The position numbers were made by a program, and so were the translations under genes. Positions 51,751 through 59,747 of a DNA stretch of 64,000 nucleotides are shown here, one piece after another (position 1 is the stretch's first letter; each line of letters opens with the position of its first letter). Where the stretch lies: the NCBI RefSeq assembly GCF_002563695.1, contig NZ_PDJI01000004.1:434001-498000 (forward strand), written 5' to 3'. The stretch is from Georgenia soli. Lineage in GTDB: Bacteria; Actinomycetota; Actinomycetes; Actinomycetales; Actinomycetaceae. The notes beneath the pieces were generated by a model. It was not told where the DNA came from and searched no databases. It saw only the letters and a list, made by a program, of their open reading frames with translations.

Positions 51751-52761
51751 ATGACGATCGCCGACGACGCAGCGGACCCGGGCACCGCGGGGTCCGGCCC
51801 GGAGCCGGTCACCGTCCCGCCGGGCCTGGGCCGCCAGGTCGGCAGCACGGACGACGGCGCCGCCTGGCTGAGGCGCCTGCCCGCCCTGGTCGACCGCGCC
51901 CGGACCCGCTGGGGGCTGCGCCTCGGCGAGCCGTTCCCCTCGGGCGTCGCCGGGTGGACCGCGCCGGCCCGCACGCGGGACGGGGAGGACGCCGTCGTCA
52001 AGATCGTCTTCCCGCACGACGAGGCCGCCGGGGAGCCGGCCGCGCTCCGGCTGTGGTCCGGGCGCGGCGGTCCCGAGCTCCTCGACCACGACGCCGAGGC
52101 CTGGACGCTGCTGCTGCGACGGGTCCGTCCCGGGCACGGGCTGGAGCAGGACCGCGCGCTGCTCGAGCGGCGGGTCGAGGACCGGCTCGCCGTCGCCGGG
52201 GAGCTGCTCGGCCACCTGCACGCGGCGACGCCCGGGGCCGCGGGCGCCGCCGACGGTCTCGCGCCCCTCACCGCTTACGCCGAGCGCCTCGCGGTGCTCG
52301 TGCGCGAGCGCGCCCAGCGCCACGGCGCCGCGCTCGGCGCCGACCCTGGCCTGGTCGCCGAGGCGGCCGCCCTGCTGGAAGAGCTGCCCGCCACGGCGGG
52401 CTCCGCCGTCGTCCTCCACGGCGACTACAACCCCGGGAACCTGCTGGCCGACGACTCGACCGGCACCCGCACGTGGGTGGCGATCGACCCCAAGCCGATG
52501 CTCGGCGACCCGGCGTTCGACCCGTGGCCGCTGCTGACGCAGGTGGGCGATCCGTTCCGGGAGGCGAGCGCCGCCGGGGTGCTGCGGGCGCGGTCGAGAA
52601 TCGTGTGCGCGGCGGCGGGGCTGGACGCCTCACGGGTCGCGGCGTGGGCGATGGCCCGCGCGGTGGAGTCGGCGCTGTGGCGCGCCGCCGAGCAGCGCGA
52701 CCGGACGGCGGCTGTGGAGGAGCTCGCGCAGGCCAGGATCTGGTCGCGCCTGGCGGTGTGA
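51751..52761 (+). CDS. Aminoglycoside/hydroxyurea-type kinase family protein
   Basis: This 336-residue protein of the APH(6)/hydroxyurea resistance kinase family has ARTRDGEDAVVKIVFPHDEAAGEPAALRLW (nucleotide Lys), VVLHGDYNPGNLL (catalytic Asp) and VAIDPKPMLGDPAFDPWPLL (metal DFG-like Asp). Family members phosphorylate streptomycin or hydroxyurea, but many chromosomal ones have unknown substrates, so resistance should not be assumed. It lies 14 nt after the HAD gene, probably in one transcript. Confidence 0.85.
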   Translation: MTIADDAADPGTAGSGPEPVTVPPGLGRQVGSTDDGAAWLRRLPALVDRARTRWGLRLGEPFPSGVAGWTAPARTRDGEDAVVKIVFPHDEAAGEPAALRLWSGRGGPELLDHDAEAWTLLLRRVRPGHGLEQDRALLERRVEDRLAVAGELLGHLHAATPGAAGAADGLAPLTAYAERLAVLVRERAQRHGAALGADPGLVAEAAALLEELPATAGSAVVLHGDYNPGNLLADDSTGTRTWVAIDPKPMLGDPAFDPWPLLTQVGDPFREASAAGVLRARSRIVCAAAGLDASRVAAWAMARAVESALWRAAEQRDRTAAVEELAQARIWSRLAV

Positions 52762-52789
52762 CCTGCCTCTTTGGGGCAGACTGAAGCCG

Positions 52790-54433
52790 ATGAGTGCGAG
52801 GCGTGGTCCGCGGAAGCTGCTGGGTCAGGTGAGCCGGCAGGTGGGCAGGCGCGTCCAGCGCCGCGTCCGTCCCTCCCCGACCACGTCGGTGGACCAGGTG
52901 GTCTCCCAGGCGGCGCTCGGCCCCGCGGCTCCGACCGGGGGCCTCGCCGGCGGTTCCGTTCCCGGCGACGGCACGCCCGTTCGCAGCTTCCGGCCCTCGC
53001 ACGCCGCCCGCGTGAGCGTGCGGCGCATGCCGGAGCGCGCCGCGCACGCCGACGCCCCGGCCGACGGCGTCCCCCGCTGGATCCGCAAGTACGGCACCAT
53101 CGCCTGGCTGCTCATCGGCATCGTCATCGTCGTCGGCATGGTGGTCTTCGCGACGAGCCGGATCCAGATCGTCTTCATCGCCGTGTTCATCTCCCTCGTG
53201 GTCACCTCGGTCCTGGACCCGGTGGTCACCTGGCTCGCGAGATACGTGCCGCGCGGCCTCGCGACGGTGCTGGCGCTGCTGGGCTCGTTCCTCGTCGTCG
53301 CCGGCCTGTTCACCTACGTGATCTCCTCGGTGGCCGGGCAGTGGGAGAGTCTGGCGAACCGGTTCTCCGACGGTATCGACACGATCCTGCAGTTCTTCGA
53401 GACCGGCCCGCTGCCGTTCCACTTCACCCAGGCCGAGATCAACGACGCGATCAACCAGGCGGTCACGCAGGCGACCACCTACGTGCAGCAGAACGCCGGC
53501 GACCTCGCCGGCCAGGTGCTCAGCAACGCCGGTGCGGTGGCGCTCGTCTTCACGGTGCTGGCCCTGAGCCTCTTCCTCACGATCTTCTTCCTCGCGCGGG
53601 GCGGCTCGATGTGGCGCTGGTTCCTCAACCAGCTGCCCACCAAGAACCGTGAGCGCACCCACGTGGCCGCGACGGCGGGCTGGTACACCTTCTCCGGCTA
53701 CGCGCGCGGCACGATGATCGTGGCCCTGGCCGACGGCGTGATGGCCTTCATCCTGCTGTCGATCGTGGGCGTGCCGCTCGCCGCCCCGCTGTCGGTCCTG
53801 GTCTTCATCGGCGCCTTCATCCCGCTCATCGGCGCCCCGGCCGCGATGATCATCGCCGCCGTCGTGGCGCTGGCGGCGAACGGGTTCGTCGACGCGATCA
53901 TCGTGACCATCGGCGTCGCGCTGATCGGGCAGATCGAGGGCCACATCCTCGAGCCGCTGGTCATGGGCAAGCAGGTGTCCCTGCACCCGGTGGTGGTCGC
54001 CCTCGGCGTGACCGCCGGCACGTTCCTCGGTGGCCTGCTCGGCGCCATCATCGCGATCCCGGTGCTGGCGGTGACCTGGGCGGTGTACTCCGCGATCCGG
54101 AGCGTGGACCCGCCCATGGAGGAGATGCCCACCGCGCCCGCCAGGGGCGGCACGGCCCTGGGCAGGGGCGGGCGCGGCTCCGACGACGGACGGTCCCTCG
54201 TCGAGGAGCTGGCCGCCTCCGAGACGGGCGACTCCGGTGCGGGCTCGGGCCGCTCGGGCGTGGGGCGCTCCGACGCCGGGTCCGGGGAACAAGAAGTTGG
54301 CTCACGGATGCCCGCCCACCCGGCGCGGGTCCAGCCGGTGCCCGTGCACCGTCCGTTCGTCCGGCGGCCTCCGACGAAGACCTCCCGGCGGGAGGCCACG
54401 CCGGCCGACGACGCGGAGCAGCCGACCTCGTAG
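52790..54433 (+). CDS. AI-2E family transporter
   Basis: This 547-residue membrane protein has a long N-terminal disordered, Arg/Pro-rich region (about 1-95), then eight hydrophobic segments. The family core reads IVIVVGMVVFATSRIQIVFIAVFISLVVTSVLDPVVTWLARYVPRGLATVLALLG ... VLALSLFLTIFFLARGGSMWRWFL ... GFVDAIIVTIGVALIGQIEGHILEPLVMGKQVSLHPVVVALGVTAG. The C-terminal about 100 residues are acidic and disordered. Members are PerM/TqsA-like exporters whose real substrates are mostly unknown; the autoinducer-2 link is by name only. Confidence 0.88.
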   Translation: MSARRGPRKLLGQVSRQVGRRVQRRVRPSPTTSVDQVVSQAALGPAAPTGGLAGGSVPGDGTPVRSFRPSHAARVSVRRMPERAAHADAPADGVPRWIRKYGTIAWLLIGIVIVVGMVVFATSRIQIVFIAVFISLVVTSVLDPVVTWLARYVPRGLATVLALLGSFLVVAGLFTYVISSVAGQWESLANRFSDGIDTILQFFETGPLPFHFTQAEINDAINQAVTQATTYVQQNAGDLAGQVLSNAGAVALVFTVLALSLFLTIFFLARGGSMWRWFLNQLPTKNRERTHVAATAGWYTFSGYARGTMIVALADGVMAFILLSIVGVPLAAPLSVLVFIGAFIPLIGAPAAMIIAAVVALAANGFVDAIIVTIGVALIGQIEGHILEPLVMGKQVSLHPVVVALGVTAGTFLGGLLGAIIAIPVLAVTWAVYSAIRSVDPPMEEMPTAPARGGTALGRGGRGSDDGRSLVEELAASETGDSGAGSGRSGVGRSDAGSGEQEVGSRMPAHPARVQPVPVHRPFVRRPPTKTSRREATPADDAEQPTS

Positions 54434-54469
54434 CGAACGGTGGCGCTGGAAGTGGCGACGACCAGGGCG

Positions 54470-55831
54470 TCACCGACGGTTCTGAGAGGCGCGCGCGGCG
54501 AGGTCGTCCAGCTCGGCACGGGCGCCGTCGACGAAGACGTCGAGGTCGGGACAGGCGTCCCGGTCGGCGGTGACGCAGATCTCGAACGCGCCGGCGTAGG
54601 ACAGCGCGCCGACCCCCAGCCCGACGCTGCCGATGAGGTTGAGCACCGGGAAGACCTCGAGCAGTCGCGCGCCGGCGAGGTAGACCGGCCGGGCGGGTCC
54701 GGCGACGTTGCCCGTCTCGACGTTGACCCGCTGCCGGTTGACCGCCCGCAGCATCGGCCGGCTGATCCACCGGCTGCGGAACAGGGTGCCGAGCGAGGGC
54801 CGGGCCACCGACTTCCGCCGTGCGGTCTCCTGGGCGATCCGGCGCAACCGGCTGTCCGGATCCGCGATGCCGAGCGGCAGGGGCACGACCATCTGGCTGA
54901 TGAGGTTTCCCTCGGTCCCTCCTTGACCGCCGCGGCGCAGCGAGACCGGGACGTAGACGGGGACGCTCCCGACCGGCTCGCCCCGTGCCGACAGGAGCGC
55001 GCGAAGCCCTCCGGCGGTGACCGCCAGGAGGACGTCGTTGACGGTCGCGCCGTGCGCGGCGGCGATCTGGTGGACCTGTTCCAGCGTCGTCCGGAGGAGT
55101 GCGAAGCGGCGGCCCGGCCCCACGACCCGGTTCAGACTCGTCTCCGGACCGGGCTGTTGGGCGAGCGTCTCGCGCACCATGGGGAGGGCGCCGCGCACAC
55201 GACGCGCGGTGGCCCGTGGCCGGGTCAGGGTCTTGAGCACGACGGCGAGCCGACGAACGCGGCGGCGCACGTTGTCCACCAGGAGCTCAGCCGTGGTCGG
55301 CGTGGGCGCCGGCGCCCACGCAACCGGCGGGACGACCGTGTCCGGTGCCGGGTCCAGGAACGCCGCGAGCAGGGACATGGCGGCCCGGCCGTCGGCGAGG
55401 GCGTGCTGCCACCTGACGAACAGCCCGACCCGGCGGCCCGGCAGGCCCGGGAGGAACCACATCTCCCACTGCGGCCGTGAGGGGTCGAGACGTCGGGCCC
55501 GCAGCTTCTCGACGGCGTCCAGCAGCTGCGCCTCGCCGCTGCCCGGCGGGAGCGGAAGGACCCGGACGTGGTGGTCGAGGTCGACGACGGGGGCGTCGAC
55601 CCACACCGGGCCGCCCTGGAACCGGCCGGGGTGGTGGATGAGCTGCCGGAAGCGCGGCGCCCCGTGGAGCCGGGCGCCGATCGCCTTGCGGAGCACCTCG
55701 ACGCGGAGGCGACCGTCAGCGTCCAGCAGGCCCTCGCCGTCGAGAATCGCGATCGCGCCGATGTCCTGCGGCCAGCGCGCGTCCAGCCGCAGCATCAGCT
55801 CGTCCTCCGGGCTCAACCGTCTGACCGGCAT
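54470..55831 (-). CDS. Wax ester synthase/diacylglycerol acyltransferase family
   Basis: This 453-residue WS/DGAT-like acyltransferase belongs to a family that makes wax esters or triacylglycerols in actinobacteria. The active-site HHxxxDG motif here reads Gln142-His143-Ala-Leu-Ala-Asp147-Gly (RWQHALADG): the first His is Gln and the second is kept. Downstream blocks, including ATVNDVLLAVTAGGLRALL and NLISQMVVPLP, fit. The C-terminal half is typical. It is convergent with the AI-2E gene. Confidence 0.85.
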   Translation of the reverse strand: MPVRRLSPEDELMLRLDARWPQDIGAIAILDGEGLLDADGRLRVEVLRKAIGARLHGAPRFRQLIHHPGRFQGGPVWVDAPVVDLDHHVRVLPLPPGSGEAQLLDAVEKLRARRLDPSRPQWEMWFLPGLPGRRVGLFVRWQHALADGRAAMSLLAAFLDPAPDTVVPPVAWAPAPTPTTAELLVDNVRRRVRRLAVVLKTLTRPRATARRVRGALPMVRETLAQQPGPETSLNRVVGPGRRFALLRTTLEQVHQIAAAHGATVNDVLLAVTAGGLRALLSARGEPVGSVPVYVPVSLRRGGQGGTEGNLISQMVVPLPLGIADPDSRLRRIAQETARRKSVARPSLGTLFRSRWISRPMLRAVNRQRVNVETGNVAGPARPVYLAGARLLEVFPVLNLIGSVGLGVGALSYAGAFEICVTADRDACPDLDVFVDGARAELDDLAARASQNRR

Positions 55832-55843
55832 GACGTACCGCCG

Positions 55844-57265
55844 CTATCTCGGGTCGATCGGGGTGAGGACTCCCAGCCGGTCCTCGATCGCGGCGGCGGC
55901 GTCGAGGCACAGGTCCTCCCGGTAGCGGGGCCCGATCACCTGGACCGCCTGCGGGAGGCCGCCCGAGACTCCGACGGGCAGGGCGACGGCGGGCAGGCCG
56001 AGGGTGTTGACGGCCATCGTCATGCGCATCGCGCGGATCGTCTCCGCCACCTGCCCCTCCTCGAGGTCGGTGCCGGCGGGTGCCGGGACGTCGGTGGCGA
56101 CCGGGGCGACGACGAGCGGGTGCGTCTCCTGGAACTCGCCCCACTGCCGCAGGAGCGCGTGCCGGGTCATGAACGCCTGCTCCGCCGCCGACTCGTCCGG
56201 CCGGCCGGCGGCCTCGAAGAACTCCGCCATGAAGCGGCGAACCGGAGCAGGGGCGAGCGGCTCCATCACCTGCTCGTAGCCGAGACGGGTGCCCGGGGTG
56301 CTGAGCATGACCAGCAGCGCGTCCGCCGCGGCGTCGATCCCCGGCGGCTCGATCTCGTCGACGGCGAAGCCGACGTCGCGCAGGGCCTCTCCCGCCCGCC
56401 GGACGCCGTCCTGCACCTGCTCGGCGGTCCCCCGGCCGCCCGGGTCGACGACGAGGGCGACGCGGAGCGGGCCGGCGCGAGCGGGACCGGCGAGCGGGGC
56501 CGGGACGGTCCAGGGGTCGCGCCACGTCGGCCCGGCCATGACCTCGAGGGCGGCCCGCAGGTCGGCGACGTGCCGCGCCAGCGGGCCGGTCACACCGGTC
56601 AGCTGGATGCCGATGGTGGTCATCTCCCCGGGCCCGACGGAGCTGGCGGCCGGGATCCGGCCCAGGGTGGGTTTCAGGACCGTGACCCCGCAGCACTGGG
56701 CCGGGTGGCGCAAGGACCCCAGCCCGTCGGTGCCGAGCCCCAGGGGGCTCATGCCGGTCGCGACGGCGACCGCCTCGCCCGCGCTGGACGCACCGGGCGT
56801 CCGCGTGCGGTCCCAGGGGTTGAGGGTGGCGCCCCACAGCTCGCTCTCGCAGTGCCACCGCACGGCGCCGCTCGGCATGTTCGTCCGGCCGATCGGGATC
56901 GCGCCGGCGGCCCGCAGCCGCTCGACCGCCGGGGCGTCCCGGGCCGGGTAGGCGTCCGCCAACGCCGTCAGGCCCTGTGTCGCGGGCGTGCCGGCGACGT
57001 CGATCATCTCCTTGACGGTGAACGGCACCCCGTGGAGCACCGGTAGCTCGGCGCCGGCCGCGACCGCGCGGTCGGCCTCCCTCGCGCGGTCGAGCGCCTC
57101 CTCCCCCATGACGTGGACGACGGCGTTGACGGCCGGGTTCACCTGCTCGATCCGCCGGAGGTGCGCCTCCACCACGTCGACGGCCGAGACCTGCCCGGAC
57201 CTGATGAGGCCCGCGAGCGCGGTGGCACCCGGTCGCCACAGCTCGGTGTCGATCGCGGCCGCCAT
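55844..57265 (-). CDS. Amidase signature family protein
   Basis: This 473-residue amidase has the catalytic Lys in GVPFTVKEMIDVAGTPATQG and the signature region TRTPGASSAGEAVAVATGMSPLGLGTDGLGSLRHPAQCCGVTVLKPTLG with the Ser residues (usual GGSSGG and SIR; here GASSAG and SLR). The ATG at 57265 begins at MAAAIDTELWRPGATALAGLI, fitting family length. The substrate is unknown; members hydrolyse amides, esters or act in glutamyl-tRNA amidation, but this one is not the GatA context. It is followed by WS/DGAT 12 bp away on the same strand. Confidence 0.87.
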   Translation of the reverse strand: MAAAIDTELWRPGATALAGLIRSGQVSAVDVVEAHLRRIEQVNPAVNAVVHVMGEEALDRAREADRAVAAGAELPVLHGVPFTVKEMIDVAGTPATQGLTALADAYPARDAPAVERLRAAGAIPIGRTNMPSGAVRWHCESELWGATLNPWDRTRTPGASSAGEAVAVATGMSPLGLGTDGLGSLRHPAQCCGVTVLKPTLGRIPAASSVGPGEMTTIGIQLTGVTGPLARHVADLRAALEVMAGPTWRDPWTVPAPLAGPARAGPLRVALVVDPGGRGTAEQVQDGVRRAGEALRDVGFAVDEIEPPGIDAAADALLVMLSTPGTRLGYEQVMEPLAPAPVRRFMAEFFEAAGRPDESAAEQAFMTRHALLRQWGEFQETHPLVVAPVATDVPAPAGTDLEEGQVAETIRAMRMTMAVNTLGLPAVALPVGVSGGLPQAVQVIGPRYREDLCLDAAAAIEDRLGVLTPIDPR

Positions 57266-57275
57266 CTCGGCGCCG

Positions 57276-57602
57276 TCAGCTGGCGACCGCCCGTGCCGCC
57301 CGTGTCCGGGCGGACCTGAGGGACGGGGTCTCGATCTCGTGGCCGTTCTCGGCGAGCCAGGCGGCCCAGTCGGTGACGTCGGGATGGCGACGGTGCAGGG
57401 CGCGGCGCTCACGCTCGGTCATCCCGCCCCAGACGCCGAACTCGGTCTCGGTCTCCAGGGCCTCGACGAGGCAGGCCGTGCGGACGGGGCAGGTGAAGCA
57501 GAGCTCGCGGGCGCTGCGCTGGGCGGCGCCGCGCACGAAGAGGGTGTCGGGCGGGGTGCTGGCGCAGGCCGCGTCGGCGGCCCACGGCATCGGCTGGGTC
57601 AC
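57276..57602 (-). CDS. WhiB-family iron-sulfur regulator
   Basis: This 108-residue protein starts at GTG 57602 with a strong AAGGAGG site (57615-57609). Four Cys ligands of the [4Fe-4S] cluster are in place: Cys13, Cys35, Cys38 and Cys44 (DAACAST ... LCFTCPVRTACLVEA), then GVWGG (56-60), the family signature, and a basic C-terminal tail (RTRAARAVAS). WhiB proteins partner the principal sigma factor and respond to redox signals. The gene ends 11 bp before the amidase gene on the same strand. Confidence 0.93.
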   Translation of the reverse strand: MTQPMPWAADAACASTPPDTLFVRGAAQRSARELCFTCPVRTACLVEALETETEFGVWGGMTERERRALHRRHPDVTDWAAWLAENGHEIETPSLRSARTRAARAVAS

Positions 57603-57632
57603 GGGTGACCTCCTTGGGGGGTGCGGCATCGT

Positions 57633-57978
57633 TGCCGGTGCGAGGACGTTAGTCACCCGATACCGCTCTGGGGAAGACCCGCCCGGAACCGATTTCGAGG
57701 ATCCGGCATGTGTCCTCCAGGGCGCTGAGGAAGTCGACCGTGTCGGCATCGCCCTCTCCGTACAGTCACCCATGGGTTGCCGCATGGACGACTCTCCTGG
57801 CGTATTGAAACGCTGACTGCACACCGAGGGAGTCAGAGAGTTTCACAACAGACCGGCTCGAAAACGGCACGCGTTGCCGTCGTCCACAAGTAACCTCACA
57901 TGTGCAGCGCCCGCCATCGGCGAGCAACCTACCGCCATCAACGCGACGCCCTCTGCACACGCCCGGACGTCCCAGAAT
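57633..57978. other. Gene-free stretch with drop in G+C
   Basis: No gene supported. The right half becomes AT-richer and leads into the next gene, marking a composition boundary. Confidence 0.5.
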
Positions 57979-59742
57979 ATGAGTACGATGTCCAAAATCA
58001 TTGGCAGGATCTTTCCAACGTTTACGAGTGCGCGGTTCGCTGAATACCGCATACCACGGCTTTGGGTAATAACTCTTGTCGCTCTGGTCGCGAAATCGGG
58101 GCTGCTAACCGGCTCCCTTTACGGCATTCTGGGCTCGCTTGCGACCGCTATTGTGGCGCCTCCGCTGCTCTGCCTCCTTAGCATACCCGCCCTCGCTCTG
58201 CGACGGCGAGGCCAAGCGACGTACCTACTATTGCTCAACGGGCTCTTATCCTTTTTACTTGCAGGCGACGCCGTCTACGCGCGCGCGTTTCAGGAGCCAC
58301 TCGGTCTTCACACCCTCGCAGCCGCGCGAACCATGGATGACATGGCGGGCTCGATTACGGCGATGCTGAATTGGACGGACCTCGCCTACTTTGCAGACCT
58401 GCCCGTTGCCCTTGCTGCGATCATTGCATCCCGCGACGCAATGACTCACTCTTCACGCAGACTGGGAACATTTGCAGTAGTGGGCACACTGAGCGCCGCC
58501 GTCGTGCTGACCCAGATACTTCAGATCGGAGTCGGCTCACACCTGTCGGACCGGCGATTTCTGCCCCTGACGCTGTCTCCTGTGGGATTTCATGTCTACG
58601 ACGTAGCAAGCGCGGTCAGCAACCGGGACAGAGACTTAAGCCGAGAGGATCTTTCAGACATCAGGGCATGGCTCGGTGAAAACGCCCGTTACCAGGCGCC
58701 GGACCACGCTTTTAAAACCCTCCATGGTAACGTCACAGGCAAGAACCTGATAGTCGTCCAAATTGAGTCGCTAGAGCAATCGCTGCTCGGGCAGCGAGTC
58801 AATGGTGAAGCGATAACACCGAACCTCAATCGCCTGATCGGCGAGAGCATCTATTTTCCGAACGTGGTGCAACAGGTTAAGGATGGAAACACTTCCGACG
58901 CTATGTTGCTCTTCAACACGTCCACATACCCGTTGAGGTCAGGTAGCGCCTTCCTTCGGTTCCCGGAGAACAACTTCCAAACACTTCCGAAGCTCTTATC
59001 GTCAGACGGGTACACCCCTATAGCAATTCAGGGAGACGCAGAAGAATTTTGGAATCGTGATCGAACTTACCCGAGCCTGGGATTCTCCGACTACGTGAGC
59101 GAGAACCGATTCGAGGATCGTCGCGAGGTCGGGATGGGAATCATCGACGAGTCCCTCTACAAACAGTCCATCATCGAGTTGCAGAGGCTGCAGGAGCCCT
59201 TCTATCTGCACCTGACGACCATGACCTCTCACACTCCCTTCGAGTTGCCCGAAGAAATGAAGTTGCTAGAGATGCAGCGTTCGGACCAGACCAGCAACTA
59301 CCTGCAAAGCGTGCGCTACGCAGACGAGGCATTCGGCGAATTTTATGCAGACCTGAAACGCCGGGGACTGCTTGAGAACTCAGTACTGGTGGTCTATGGC
59401 GATCACGAAGGCATCCACAAGTACGCAGACTCAACGTGGTTACCCGACAACAACGCTCGCGTCCCGTTCATCATCCACACCCCTGACCTGAAGGGAATTA
59501 CTGTGGAAAACCCTGGCGGACAGGTCGATATGTTGCCGACGCTTGCCTACTTGTTCGGGTTCGACCCGGAGGAATATGCATGGGCGATGGGCCGCAATTT
59601 ACTCGGGCCCCATACAGGGTCCGCGATTCTGTCGTCAGGTGACGTGTTGCCAGAAGCCGATGACGCCGAACACCTTCAGGAGGGGCTTCGAGTCGCAAAT
59701 TTGATAATTTCCGGTGATTATTTTTCATCTTCGGGAGGGTAG
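57979..59742 (+). CDS. LTA synthase-like sulfatase
   Basis: This protein of about 587 residues has four or five N-terminal membrane helices (residues about 27-185) and an extracytoplasmic sulfatase-fold domain. Motifs: NLIVVQIESLEQSLL (metal Glu), KDGNTSDAM with the catalytic Thr, PFYLHLTTMTSHTPF and LVVYGDHEGI (metal Asp-His). This is the layout of lipoteichoic acid synthase and related phosphoglycerol transferases. Codon use and base composition are AT-richer than the neighbours, a sign of recent transfer. ATG 57979 or 57988 is likely the start; a frame from 57874 is open. An actinobacterial substrate (lipoglycan or teichoic acid-like polymer) is inferred. Confidence 0.82.
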   Translation: MSTMSKIIGRIFPTFTSARFAEYRIPRLWVITLVALVAKSGLLTGSLYGILGSLATAIVAPPLLCLLSIPALALRRRGQATYLLLLNGLLSFLLAGDAVYARAFQEPLGLHTLAAARTMDDMAGSITAMLNWTDLAYFADLPVALAAIIASRDAMTHSSRRLGTFAVVGTLSAAVVLTQILQIGVGSHLSDRRFLPLTLSPVGFHVYDVASAVSNRDRDLSREDLSDIRAWLGENARYQAPDHAFKTLHGNVTGKNLIVVQIESLEQSLLGQRVNGEAITPNLNRLIGESIYFPNVVQQVKDGNTSDAMLLFNTSTYPLRSGSAFLRFPENNFQTLPKLLSSDGYTPIAIQGDAEEFWNRDRTYPSLGFSDYVSENRFEDRREVGMGIIDESLYKQSIIELQRLQEPFYLHLTTMTSHTPFELPEEMKLLEMQRSDQTSNYLQSVRYADEAFGEFYADLKRRGLLENSVLVVYGDHEGIHKYADSTWLPDNNARVPFIIHTPDLKGITVENPGGQVDMLPTLAYLFGFDPEEYAWAMGRNLLGPHTGSAILSSGDVLPEADDAEHLQEGLRVANLIISGDYFSSSGG

Positions 59743-59747
59743 GCGAA

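Noticed and set aside
51751..52761. Antibiotic resistance gene
   Set aside because: The kinase belongs to the APH(6)/HUR family, but the context is chromosomal and no resistance can be deduced from sequence alone.
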